From: CAVSMC01 sp963728935
GTDB taxonomy: Bacteria; Pseudomonadota; Gammaproteobacteria; Burkholderiales; Casimicrobiaceae
Assembly (NCBI GenBank): GCA_963728935.1
Contig: CAVSMC010000001.1
Location: forward strand, 1,612,001-1,676,000
Direction: 5' to 3'
Length of the DNA: 64,000 nucleotides
In this document: in pieces, positions 48,183-56,421 of the stretch
Position numbering within the stretch: the first letter of the stretch is position 1
Layout of the letters: each line of letters begins with the position of its first letter
Notes under the pieces: generated by a model
What the model saw: only the letters and a program-made list of their open reading frames with translations
What the model was told of the DNA's origin: nothing
The model's database searches: none
Made by a program: the position numbers and the translations under genes

Positions 48183-49289
48183 TCAACGCGGTGCGATTTG
48201 CGCGTCGAGCTCGCGGCGCAGGAACTCGTGGAAGTGCTGCATGCCGTCTTCCATCGGCGACTGGTAAGGCCCTTCCTCGCTGCGCCCTTGCTTGTACAGC
48301 GCGCGGCGTCCGGCGTCCATCCGCTCGGCGATCTCGTCGTCTTCGCGTGATGTTTCGAGATAAGCGGCCTGCTCGGCTTCGACGAACTCGCGTTCGAACA
48401 GCGCGATGTCCTCGGGGTAGTAGAACTCGACGACGTTGGTCGTGCGGTCGATACCGCGAGGAATGAGCGTGCTGATCACCAGAACGTGCGGATACCATTC
48501 GAGCATCACGTTCGGGTAATACGTGAGCCATATCGCGCCGTGCTTCGGCGACTCGCCGCGATAGTAGTCGAGCACCGCCTTGTGCCAGCGCTCGTACGTC
48601 TTGGTGCCCGGCTTGCCGAGATCGGTGATGCCGACGGTCTGCAACGACGCCCACGGCGCGAACTCCCACTTGAGATTGTCGCAGGTGACGAACTTGCCGA
48701 GGCCCGGATGGAACGGGCCGACGTGGTAGTCCTCGAGATAGACCTCGATGAACGTCTTCCAGTTGTAACTGCACTCCTTGATCTCGACGCGGTCGAGCAC
48801 GTGATTCGAAAAGTCGAACGCGCCGAGGCCGAGCTTCGCGAGATCGGCGGCGACATCGCGCCCACCTTCGAACAACAGCCCGTTCCACTGCTTGAGCGGT
48901 GAGCGGCCGAGGTTCAGGCACGGCTTGTCGTCGAAGTGTGGAGCGCCGAGCAGCTCGCCCTTCAGGTCGTACGTCCAGCGGTGAATCGGGCAGACGATGT
49001 TCGGCGCATTGCCGCGGCCGGTCAGCATGATTGCCTGCCGGTGGCGGCAGACGTTCGAGATGAGCTCGATGCCCTCGGCATTGCGCACCAGCGCCTGCGC
49101 GTTGTCGCGCCATGCGAGCGCGTAGTAGTCGCCAGCGTTGGGCACCATCAGCTCGTGACCGACATAGCCGGGCGCACGCGCGAACAGCAGCCGCTGCTCG
49201 GCGTCGTACACGGCGGGATCGCAATACCAGGAGACGGGAAGCTGCGACGTCGCGCGTCGCAAATGGCTCGCCGCGGCGAGATTCGACAT
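48183..49289 (-). CDS. Rieske-type ring-hydroxylating/demethylating oxygenase, alpha subunit
   Basis: The product is 368 residues. The Rieske centre is CxH (C81, H83) and CxxH (C100, H103, from the CPIHRW motif). The catalytic iron histidines lie in VYLEDYHVGPFHPG (H189, H194). This is the single-subunit type that hydroxylates aromatic or demethylates quaternary amine substrates. The substrate is unknown. No reductase is nearby. The start is ATG 49289, and a strong promoter lies about 180 bases upstream. Confidence 0.88.
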   Translation of the reverse strand: MSNLAAASHLRRATSQLPVSWYCDPAVYDAEQRLLFARAPGYVGHELMVPNAGDYYALAWRDNAQALVRNAEGIELISNVCRHRQAIMLTGRGNAPNIVCPIHRWTYDLKGELLGAPHFDDKPCLNLGRSPLKQWNGLLFEGGRDVAADLAKLGLGAFDFSNHVLDRVEIKECSYNWKTFIEVYLEDYHVGPFHPGLGKFVTCDNLKWEFAPWASLQTVGITDLGKPGTKTYERWHKAVLDYYRGESPKHGAIWLTYYPNVMLEWYPHVLVISTLIPRGIDRTTNVVEFYYPEDIALFEREFVEAEQAAYLETSREDDEIAERMDAGRRALYKQGRSEEGPYQSPMEDGMQHFHEFLRRELDAQIAPR

Positions 49290-49601
49290 GGCCTCTATCC
49301 TTTCGCTTGCGCGCCGGCTTTGCGCCGGCGCTCCTTTCGTCCGTTACAACCAACCCAACCCAACAACCCGGGACGATTACGGCAAGCTACTTGGAACTTA
49401 CCGCCCCGGACCGCTCTGCTAAGTCAGCCGCGCGAAAGGTTCGCGTGAGGCCGCGTCGTCAAAACGTGATATTATATAAGGCCTTGCGGTACAAGGTCAA
49501 CGCCCGGCGACCGCAATTTCGGCGCCGCTGCCGACCGGGCGTGTTGATTGCGCGCAAGCCCGCGATCCGCGCGACGCTTGCACCGCCCGCGCTCGCCGCC
49601 A
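49290..49601. other. Divergent gap between the Rieske gene and xseB
   Basis: Contains a strong minus-strand promoter, a long leader for the Rieske gene and a G-rich tract (49351-49372). No reading frame was recognised. xseB's own start region is at the right edge. Confidence 0.45.
49471..49500 (-). promoter_or_regulatory. Consensus promoter for the Rieske/ACT operon
   Basis: On the minus strand a -35 TTGACC (49495-49500) and a perfect -10 TATAAT (49471-49476) are 18 bp apart. The start is near 49464, giving a leader of about 175 bases before the Rieske ATG. Confidence 0.6.
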
Positions 49602-49859
49602 ATGATGCAGACCCCCGCCACTCCCCCAAGTTTCGAAGCCGCGCTCGACGAGCTGGAAAAAATCGTCGCGACGATGGAAGACGGCCAGCTCCCGCTCGCC
49701 GAATCGCTCGCCGCGTACAAGCGCGGCGCCGAGCTGCTGCAGTACTGCCAACAGGCGCTGCGCGATGCGCAGCAGCAGGTCCAGATCCTGGAACGCGGCG
49801 TCTTGAGCGCGTTCGACGCGTCCGCGCGCGACGCGCCGGCCGGCAGCGATGAACCCTGA
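49602..49859 (+). CDS. xseB: Exodeoxyribonuclease VII small subunit
   Basis: The product is 85 residues; a second ATG is one codon later. The family helix pair reads FEAALDELEKIVATMEDGQLPLAESLAAYKRG, then CQQALRDAQQQVQIL. It helps ExoVII degrade single-stranded DNA. Its end overlaps the ispA start by 11 bases, as is usual in Betaproteobacteria. Confidence 0.93.
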   Translation: MMQTPATPPSFEAALDELEKIVATMEDGQLPLAESLAAYKRGAELLQYCQQALRDAQQQVQILERGVLSAFDASARDAPAGSDEP

Positions 49860-50739
49860 TCTCGCGTTCGCCGTCTGGGCGGGCGAGCGCGCGCAGCGCG
49901 TCGAGCATGTGCTCGCGCGCACGCTTGCTCGATGCGACGGCCCGGCGGCGTCGCTTGCCGAAGCGATGCGCTACGCGGCGCTCGGCGGCGGCAAGCGCGT
50001 GCGACCGCTGCTCGCGTACGCGGCCGGCGAATGCGTTGGCGCCGATCCCGCGACCGTCGACGCGGCCGCCGCGGCGGTCGAATTGATCCACGCCTATTCG
50101 CTCATTCACGACGACCTGCCGTGCATGGACGACGACGCGCTTCGACGCGGCAAGCCGTCGTGCCACGTCGCGTACGGCGAGGCGATGGCGCTGCTCGCCG
50201 GGGACGCGCTTCAGGCGCTCGCGTTCGCCGCGCTCGCCGGCGGCGGCCTTCGCGATGTGGGCGCCGCCTGTGCGTTGCTGGGCGAAGCGGCCGGTGCGCG
50301 AGGCATGGCGGGCGGCCAGGCGATCGATCTTGCCAACGTCGGCAAGTCGCTTGCGCTGCCCGATCTGGAAACAATGCACGCGATGAAGACGGGCGCGATG
50401 ATTCGCGCCGCGGTGCGGCTCGGCGCGCACTGCGCGGTCGTACCGCCGTCGGCCCTCGTCGACGCCGCGCTCGACGCGTATGCATGCGCGGCCGGACTTG
50501 CATTCCAGATCGTCGACGACGTGCTCGACGTCGAGGGCTCGGCGGCCTCGCTCGGCAAGACCGCGGGCAAGGACGCGATGCACGCAAAGCCCACGTTCGT
50601 CGCGTTGCTCGGGCTCGATGCCGCCAAGGCTCGAGCCGAAGCGCTGCGAAACGACGCGCGGCGCGCACTCGAGCCGCTCGGCGGACATGCGCGGCGGCTC
50701 GCGGAACTCGTCGACTGGATCGTGCTCCGACGGAGCTAG
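49849..50739 (+). CDS. ispA: Farnesyl diphosphate synthase
   Basis: The product is 296 residues. Two aspartate-rich motifs are present: DDLPCMDDDALRRG and DDVLD, with GGKRVRPLLAYAAG at the front. It adds isopentenyl units to form farnesyl diphosphate. It follows xseB by overlap and precedes dxs by 9 bases, so the operon supplies isoprenoid precursors. Confidence 0.95.
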   Translation: MNPDLAFAVWAGERAQRVEHVLARTLARCDGPAASLAEAMRYAALGGGKRVRPLLAYAAGECVGADPATVDAAAAAVELIHAYSLIHDDLPCMDDDALRRGKPSCHVAYGEAMALLAGDALQALAFAALAGGGLRDVGAACALLGEAAGARGMAGGQAIDLANVGKSLALPDLETMHAMKTGAMIRAAVRLGAHCAVVPPSALVDAALDAYACAAGLAFQIVDDVLDVEGSAASLGKTAGKDAMHAKPTFVALLGLDAAKARAEALRNDARRALEPLGGHARRLAELVDWIVLRRS

Positions 50740-50748
50740 GGCGCGCTC

Positions 50749-52638
50749 ATGTACCCGCTTCTCGATCAGGTCACCGATACGACGGCGCTGCGAAAGCTCG
50801 ATCGCTCGGCGCTGCCGCAACTCGCGCGCGAGCTTCGCGCCTGCGTGCTCGCCACGGTCGCGCAGACCGGCGGCCATCTGTCGTCGAACCTCGGCACGAT
50901 CGAGCTCACGATCGCGCTCCACTACGTGTTCGACACGCCGCGCGACCGTCTCGTCTGGGACGTCGGTCACCAGACGTACGCGCACAAGATCCTGACCGGG
51001 CGGCGCGCGCAGATGTCGCGGTTGCGGATGGCGGGCGGACCTTCGGGCTTTCCCCGCCGCAGCGAGAGCGAGTTCGACACGTTCGGCACTGCGCATTCGT
51101 CGACGTCGATCTCGGCTGCGCTCGGCATGGCGGTCGCAACAAAGCGCCTTGGCGAGCCGCGCAAGGTCGTCGCGGTGATCGGCGACGGCGCGATGAGTGC
51201 CGGCATGGCATTCGAAGCGCTCAACAACGCCCGCGCGGCGGGCGCGGACCTGCTGGTCGTGCTCAACGACAACGAGATGTCGATTTCCGAGCCGGTCGGC
51301 GCGCTGCCGCAGTACCTTGCGCGCGTGCTCGCGAGCCGGTTCTACAACACGGTGCGCCGCGGCAGCAAGGAAGTGCTCGACAAGCTTCCGCCGGTGAAAG
51401 AGCTCGCCAAGCGCTGGGAAGAGCACATGAAGGGCATGGTGCTTCCCGGCACGCTGTTCGAGGAATTTGGCTTCAACTATATCGGCCCGATCGACGGACA
51501 CGACGTCGATGCGCTGGTGAAGACGCTCGCGAACGTGCGCGAGCTCCCGGGGCCGCAGCTGCTGCACGTGATCACCCGCAAAGGCTACGGTTATGTACGC
51601 GCGGAGGAAGATCCGATCGTCTACCACAGTGTCACGAAGTTCGATCCGGCGGTCGGCATCGTGCCCAAGCCGGTGGCCAAGCCGTCGTATACGCAGATCT
51701 TCGGCGACTGGCTCTGCGACATGGCCGCGCGCGACGCGCGCTTGATCGGCGTCACGCCCGCGATGCGCGAAGGATCGGGGCTCGTGCGCTTTTCGCAGGA
51801 ATTTCCGCAGCGCTATTTCGACGTCGGCATCGCCGAGCAGCACGCGGTGACGTTCGCCGCGGGGCTCGCCTGCGAAGGGTTGAAGCCCGTCGTGGCGATC
51901 TATTCGACGTTCCTGCAGCGCGCCTACGACCAGCTCATTCACGACGTCGTGCTGCAAAATCTGCCGGTGCTGTTCGCCATCGACCGCGCCGGCATCGTCG
52001 GTGCCGACGGAGCGACGCACATCGGTGCATTCGACCTCTGCTACCTGCGCTGCCTTCCGAATACGACGGTGATGGCGCCGGCCGACGAGAACGAGTGTCG
52101 ACAGATGCTCTACACCGGCTTCACGCTCGACTCGCCGTGCGCGGTGCGTTATCCGCGCGGAGCCGGCCCGGGGGTCGCGGTGAAGAGCGAGATGACCGCG
52201 TTGCCGCTCGGCAAGGCCGAGCTTCGGCGCGAAGCGAAAAGACGGACCGAGCGCATCGCGTTGCTCGCGTTCGGCAGCGTCGTCCCACATGCGGTCGCTG
52301 CCGGCGAGGAGCTCGACGCGACGGTGGTCAACATGCGCTTCGTGAAGCCGCTCGACGTCGATCTGCTGCGCGAGCTCGCGCGCACGCACGAAGCGTTCGT
52401 CACGATCGAGGAAAACGTCGTCGCGGGCGGCGCCGGCAGCGGCGCGGCCGAGGCGCTCGCCGCCGCGGGCATCACGCTGCCGATGCTGCACCTCGGCTTG
52501 CCCGATCGCTTCATCCATCACGGCGACCCCGCGGCCTTGCTCGCCGAATGCGGGCTCGACGCGAAGGGCATCGCAGCGTCGGTGCGCGAGCGCTTCGGCG
52601 CGCGTCCGCGCGAAGTCGTCGCCAAGCCCGCGGCGTAG
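50749..52638 (+). CDS. dxs: 1-deoxy-D-xylulose-5-phosphate synthase
   Basis: The product is 629 residues. The thiamin-diphosphate motif GDGAMSAGMAFEALNNA and the later ENVVAGGAGSG stretch are family signatures. It makes DXP from pyruvate and glyceraldehyde 3-phosphate, the entry step of the MEP isoprenoid pathway. Confidence 0.97.
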   Translation: MYPLLDQVTDTTALRKLDRSALPQLARELRACVLATVAQTGGHLSSNLGTIELTIALHYVFDTPRDRLVWDVGHQTYAHKILTGRRAQMSRLRMAGGPSGFPRRSESEFDTFGTAHSSTSISAALGMAVATKRLGEPRKVVAVIGDGAMSAGMAFEALNNARAAGADLLVVLNDNEMSISEPVGALPQYLARVLASRFYNTVRRGSKEVLDKLPPVKELAKRWEEHMKGMVLPGTLFEEFGFNYIGPIDGHDVDALVKTLANVRELPGPQLLHVITRKGYGYVRAEEDPIVYHSVTKFDPAVGIVPKPVAKPSYTQIFGDWLCDMAARDARLIGVTPAMREGSGLVRFSQEFPQRYFDVGIAEQHAVTFAAGLACEGLKPVVAIYSTFLQRAYDQLIHDVVLQNLPVLFAIDRAGIVGADGATHIGAFDLCYLRCLPNTTVMAPADENECRQMLYTGFTLDSPCAVRYPRGAGPGVAVKSEMTALPLGKAELRREAKRRTERIALLAFGSVVPHAVAAGEELDATVVNMRFVKPLDVDLLRELARTHEAFVTIEENVVAGGAGSGAAEALAAAGITLPMLHLGLPDRFIHHGDPAALLAECGLDAKGIAASVRERFGARPREVVAKPAA

Positions 52639-52722
52639 CGCCCCACGCATGGACGCTCGCGCCGGTTTTGGTAAGCTTCGGTGCCCCGCGGCGTCTGCTG
52701 CGGGCCGCGCCCGGTGAATGCG

Positions 52723-53541
52723 ATGAACCGACCCGATCGTCCGCAATTGCTGATTCCGATGCCCGACGTGCAGGCCGGGCCCGACGATCGCGAGCTCCCG
52801 ATCGATCGTGTCGGCATCAAGGGTCTTCGCTACCCGTTGCTGTTCGCCGACGGCGATGGCCCGGGCCAGCCGACGATCGCCACGTTCAACGTCTACGTGT
52901 CGCTGCCGGAGGATCGCAAAGGCACGCACATGTCGCGGCTGGTCGCGCTGCTCGAGACGCACACCGAGCCCGCCTCGCCGCCGCTCACGATCGAGGGCGT
53001 CCACGCGCTGCTCGGCGATCTGGTCGCGCTGCTCGAAGCACCCGATGGCCGGATCGAGATGGCGTTTCCGTTCTTCGTGTCGAAGTCGGCGCCGATCTCA
53101 GGTGTCGCGAGCCGTCTCGACTACGACGTGAAGATCGAGGCCGAGCTCGTCGGTGGCCAATACCGGCACGTCATCACCGTGGCGGTTCCCGTGACGTCGC
53201 TCTGTCCGTCGTCCAAGGAGATCTCCGAATACGGCGCGCACAATCAGCGCTCGATGATCGTGATCGCTGCCCGCCCGAAGGGGTCCGTCCGCCTGATGGA
53301 CCTTATCCGCGTTGCCGAAGAGGAAGCTTCCTGCGAGCTCTTCGGGCTGCTCAAGCGCGCCGACGAGAAATACGTCACCGAGCACGCGTACAACCATCCG
53401 CGCTTCGTCGAAGACCTGGTTCGCGGCGTGGCCGCGCGGCTGCTCGCCGACGCGCGCATCGAAGGCTTCGTCGTGGAGGCGGAGAACTTCGAGTCCATTC
53501 ATAACCATTCCGCGTACGCGCGGATCGCGCGCGGACTCTAG
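52723..53541 (+). CDS. folE2: GTP cyclohydrolase I, type IB
   Basis: The product is 272 residues from ATG 52723; a GTG nine bases earlier is possible. The conserved region CPSSKEISEYGAHNQRS holds the active-site cysteine of FolE2, and AEEEASCELFGLLKRADEKYVTEHAYNHPRF-type sequence lies near the end. It starts folate synthesis from GTP with less strict zinc dependence than FolE1. An 8-bp GC-rich hairpin lies just upstream of the start. Confidence 0.94.
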   Translation: MNRPDRPQLLIPMPDVQAGPDDRELPIDRVGIKGLRYPLLFADGDGPGQPTIATFNVYVSLPEDRKGTHMSRLVALLETHTEPASPPLTIEGVHALLGDLVALLEAPDGRIEMAFPFFVSKSAPISGVASRLDYDVKIEAELVGGQYRHVITVAVPVTSLCPSSKEISEYGAHNQRSMIVIAARPKGSVRLMDLIRVAEEEASCELFGLLKRADEKYVTEHAYNHPRFVEDLVRGVAARLLADARIEGFVVEAENFESIHNHSAYARIARGL

Positions 53542-53680
53542 CAAGGGGCCGAAAGGCTGCCGCGGGATTCGTTGCGGGTCCCATCCGATCGGCGATTCGC
53601 TCCGCCATACCCGCGGTTCGTAACCATCGGCGTCACGTTCGGGCCGGCCGGCCCTACAATTCGGGCGGGGGAATCCGCTG

Positions 53681-54877
53681 ATGACGCTCGCTTCGATGAA
53701 GAATCGCTACGACGCCTTCGCGCAGCGGCTGCTGGCCTCGCTGTCCGAAGTCGAGCGCCGCGACGTCCAGGCATTCGATGCGTGGTTCTACCGCGAACGC
53801 GGGTGGCGCTGGCTGCTCGCGATCATTGCCGCGACGACGTTCTCGGCGTGGGTCGCGTCGGTGCTGCCGTGGAACATGACGTTCGTCGAGGCGGCCGTCG
53901 TGTTCAACACGCTCGTGCTGTCGCTGATCTGGACCGGGCTGTCCGCATGGTTCGGCTATCGACGCTTCCACGGCCAGCTCTTCCGTTTTGTGCTGGTCGC
54001 GGTCGCGATCGTGTTCGTCGGCGCGTTCATCGCCGGCACCGCGATCGACATCGTCCACGGTCGCGAGCCGCTGTCGTGGCTATTCAACAGCGCGAAGCTG
54101 CGCCACATCGTCACCGGCGCGCTGGTGTTCGCGTTTCTGTACGTCCTGTTGTTTGCATTGATCACCAAGCTGCGCAATCGCGAATACGCGGCGCTCACCG
54201 CGCGTCTCGAAGCCGAAGCGCGCCAGAGCGAGCTCTCGCGCCAGCTCGCCGAGTCCAAGCTCAAGCTGCTGCAACTGCAGATCGAGCCGCACTTCCTGTT
54301 CAACACGCTCGGCAGCGCGCAACAGCTAGCCGAGCGCAGCGCGCCTGCGGCGGCCAGGCTGATCGCCGATCTCATCCGCTTCCTGCGCGCTTCGACGCCG
54401 ACGCTGCGCGAAGACACGACGACGCTCGCGCAGGATGCGACGCTCGTCGGCGCCTATCTCGGCATCATGAAGGCGCGGCTTGCCGGCCGGCTCGACTATG
54501 CGATCGACATCGGGAACGACCTCGGCGCCTGTCGCATTCCCCCGGGACTTCTGATCACGTTGGTCGAAAACGCGATCAAGCACGGCATCGAGCCGTCGTC
54601 TGAGGGGGGTCGGATTTCACTGACCGCGGCGCGGGTTTCGGATGCGCTGGGCGAGCGACTGTGTATCACCGTCGCCGATACGGGCGCGGGTGTCTGCACC
54701 GTGCCGGGGCAGGGCATCGGCCTCGCCAACATCCGCGAGCGCCTTGCGCTTGTCTATCACGGACGCGCGCAACTGGTGCTAACCCCGAAAGCGCCGCGCG
54801 GATTCGTTGCCTGCCTCGAGCTGCCGTTCGACGCCGTCGCTGCGTCGACGCTGCACGCAAGCGCCGTTCATCCGTGA
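53681..54877 (+). CDS. LytS/YehU-type sensor histidine kinase
   Basis: The product is 398 residues. Four or more membrane helices fill residues about 43-165. The phosphoacceptor region LQIEPHFLFNTLGSAQQL (H204) and the ATPase boxes LVENAIKHGIEP, DTGAGV and GQGIGLANIRERL are intact. In this family the kinase pairs with a LytTR response regulator, which follows in the next gene. The signal is unknown. Confidence 0.92.
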   Translation: MTLASMKNRYDAFAQRLLASLSEVERRDVQAFDAWFYRERGWRWLLAIIAATTFSAWVASVLPWNMTFVEAAVVFNTLVLSLIWTGLSAWFGYRRFHGQLFRFVLVAVAIVFVGAFIAGTAIDIVHGREPLSWLFNSAKLRHIVTGALVFAFLYVLLFALITKLRNREYAALTARLEAEARQSELSRQLAESKLKLLQLQIEPHFLFNTLGSAQQLAERSAPAAARLIADLIRFLRASTPTLREDTTTLAQDATLVGAYLGIMKARLAGRLDYAIDIGNDLGACRIPPGLLITLVENAIKHGIEPSSEGGRISLTAARVSDALGERLCITVADTGAGVCTVPGQGIGLANIRERLALVYHGRAQLVLTPKAPRGFVACLELPFDAVAASTLHASAVHP

Positions 54878-54884
54878 ATCCGTC

Positions 54885-55637
54885 ATGACCGAAGCGACCG
54901 CGCTCATTGCCGAAGACGAGCCGCTGATGCGCGAGCGGCTGCGCGAGCAGTTGCAGCAGACGTGGCCGGAGCTCGCGATCGTCGCCGAGGCCGGCGACGG
55001 CGACGAGGCGCTCGCCCTCTTCGAAATTCACCGGCCGTCGATCGCCTTTCTCGACATCCGAATGCCCGGCCGCGATGGGCTCGACGTCGCAGCGGCGATC
55101 GGCAACGAATGTCATATCGTGTTCGTCACCGCCTATGATCAATACGCGCTGCGCGCATTCGAGACGGGCGCCGTCGATTACCTGTTGAAGCCGGTCGAGC
55201 TCGACCGGCTCGCGGCGTGCGTCGAGCGCATGCGGCGAACGCTCGCGGCGCCGCCGCCCGATCTTTCGTCGCTGCTCGCGCAGCTTCGCGCCACGCATCC
55301 CGCCGCGCCGACGCGGCTGCGCTGGATCAAGGCGGCCGTCGGCAAGCAGGTGCGTCTGATCGCCGTCGAGGACGTGCTGTATTTCCAGTCGGACACCAAG
55401 TACACGCGCGTCGTGCTCTCGCAGTCGGAGGCGCTGATCCGCACGCCGCTCAAGGACCTCGCGAACGAGCTCGACCCGGAGCGCTTCTGGCAGGTGCACC
55501 GCGGGACGATCGTCAACGTCGAGGCGATCGCGAGCGTGCTGCGCGAGGACGCCGAGAGGCAGTACGTGCTGATCAAGGGGCGGCCGGAGCGTCTTGCGGT
55601 TTCTCGGCAGTTCTTCCATCTGTTCCGTCAGATGTGA
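54885..55637 (+). CDS. LytTR-family response regulator
   Basis: The product is 250 residues. The receiver has acidic pocket residues EDE, phosphoacceptor D57 (FLDIRMPGRDG) and Lys in YLLKPVE. Residues about 150-250 form a LytTR DNA-binding domain (YFQSDTKYTRVVL, VHRGTIVNVEAI). I chose ATG 54885, 7 bases past the kinase stop. The pair is the regulatory unit, but no target genes are evident. Confidence 0.93.
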   Translation: MTEATALIAEDEPLMRERLREQLQQTWPELAIVAEAGDGDEALALFEIHRPSIAFLDIRMPGRDGLDVAAAIGNECHIVFVTAYDQYALRAFETGAVDYLLKPVELDRLAACVERMRRTLAAPPPDLSSLLAQLRATHPAAPTRLRWIKAAVGKQVRLIAVEDVLYFQSDTKYTRVVLSQSEALIRTPLKDLANELDPERFWQVHRGTIVNVEAIASVLREDAERQYVLIKGRPERLAVSRQFFHLFRQM

Positions 55638-55708
55638 CGCGTCGTGCCCGCGCACGCATCGCGCCGTGCGGCGCGGTTTGCGCCGTGACTCGCTGCTAGA
55701 ATCGAACG

Positions 55709-56416
55709 ATGGCGCCGATTGCCGTCTTCCGCTTCTCCTCGACCGAAGGTCCCGCCTATTTCGCCGACTGGCTCGACGCGAGCGCGTTGCCGTGGCGTCT
55801 CGTTGCGCTCGACGAAGGAGCCGGCGTGCCGCGCGATCCGCGCGCGTTCTCGGGCATCGCGATGATGGGCGGCCCGATGAGCGCCAACGACGCGTTGCCG
55901 TGGATCGCGCCGCTATCGACGCTGCTTCGTGACGCCGTCGCAGCGAACGTTCCGATCATCGGGCACTGCCTCGGCGGGCAGCTTCTCGCGCAGGCGCTGG
56001 GCGCGCCGGTCGCGCGTGCGGCGAATCCGGAGATCGGATGGATCGACGTCGACGTCGCCGACGCCGCCGCGCGAAGCAACTGGTTCGGCGGCCGTCGATC
56101 GTTCACGACGTTCCAGTGGCATTACGAAGCCTTCGCGTTGCCGCCGGGCGCAACGCGCGTGCTCGGCAACGCGTTCACCGCGAACCAGGCGTACGTCGTC
56201 GACGATCGCCATATCGGCTTGCAGTGTCATGTCGAGATGACGGAGGCGCTGGTCGAGACGTGGCTTGGAGCCGGCGCGGGCGAGTTGCCCGCCGAGTCGA
56301 CGGCGGCGATGCAGTCCGCGGCCGACATGCGGTGCGATCTCGCGACGCGGGTGGAAGCTTTGCACGACGTCGCGTCCGATATCTACGCGCGCTGGGCATC
56401 GCGCCTTTGCCGTTAG
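55709..56416 (+). CDS. Class I glutamine amidotransferase-like protein
   Basis: The product is 235 residues. The nucleophile motif GHCLGGQ (C87) and downstream FQWHYEAFALPPGA and CHVEMTEALVETW blocks match the class I GATase fold. No synthetase partner is fused or adjacent. It may be a free-standing amidase. It is close upstream of mutL in the same direction, with 5 bases between. Confidence 0.88.
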   Translation: MAPIAVFRFSSTEGPAYFADWLDASALPWRLVALDEGAGVPRDPRAFSGIAMMGGPMSANDALPWIAPLSTLLRDAVAANVPIIGHCLGGQLLAQALGAPVARAANPEIGWIDVDVADAAARSNWFGGRRSFTTFQWHYEAFALPPGATRVLGNAFTANQAYVVDDRHIGLQCHVEMTEALVETWLGAGAGELPAESTAAMQSAADMRCDLATRVEALHDVASDIYARWASRLCR

Positions 56417-56421
56417 CGCCG

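Noticed and set aside
52690..52722. GC hairpin ahead of folE2 as a riboswitch
   Set aside because: The 8-bp stem lacks features I recognise of known tetrahydrofolate riboswitches.
49459..53004. Long open frame antisense to xseB, ispA and dxs
   Set aside because: Composition is typical of a shadow of GC-rich genes and it overlaps three well-supported coding regions.
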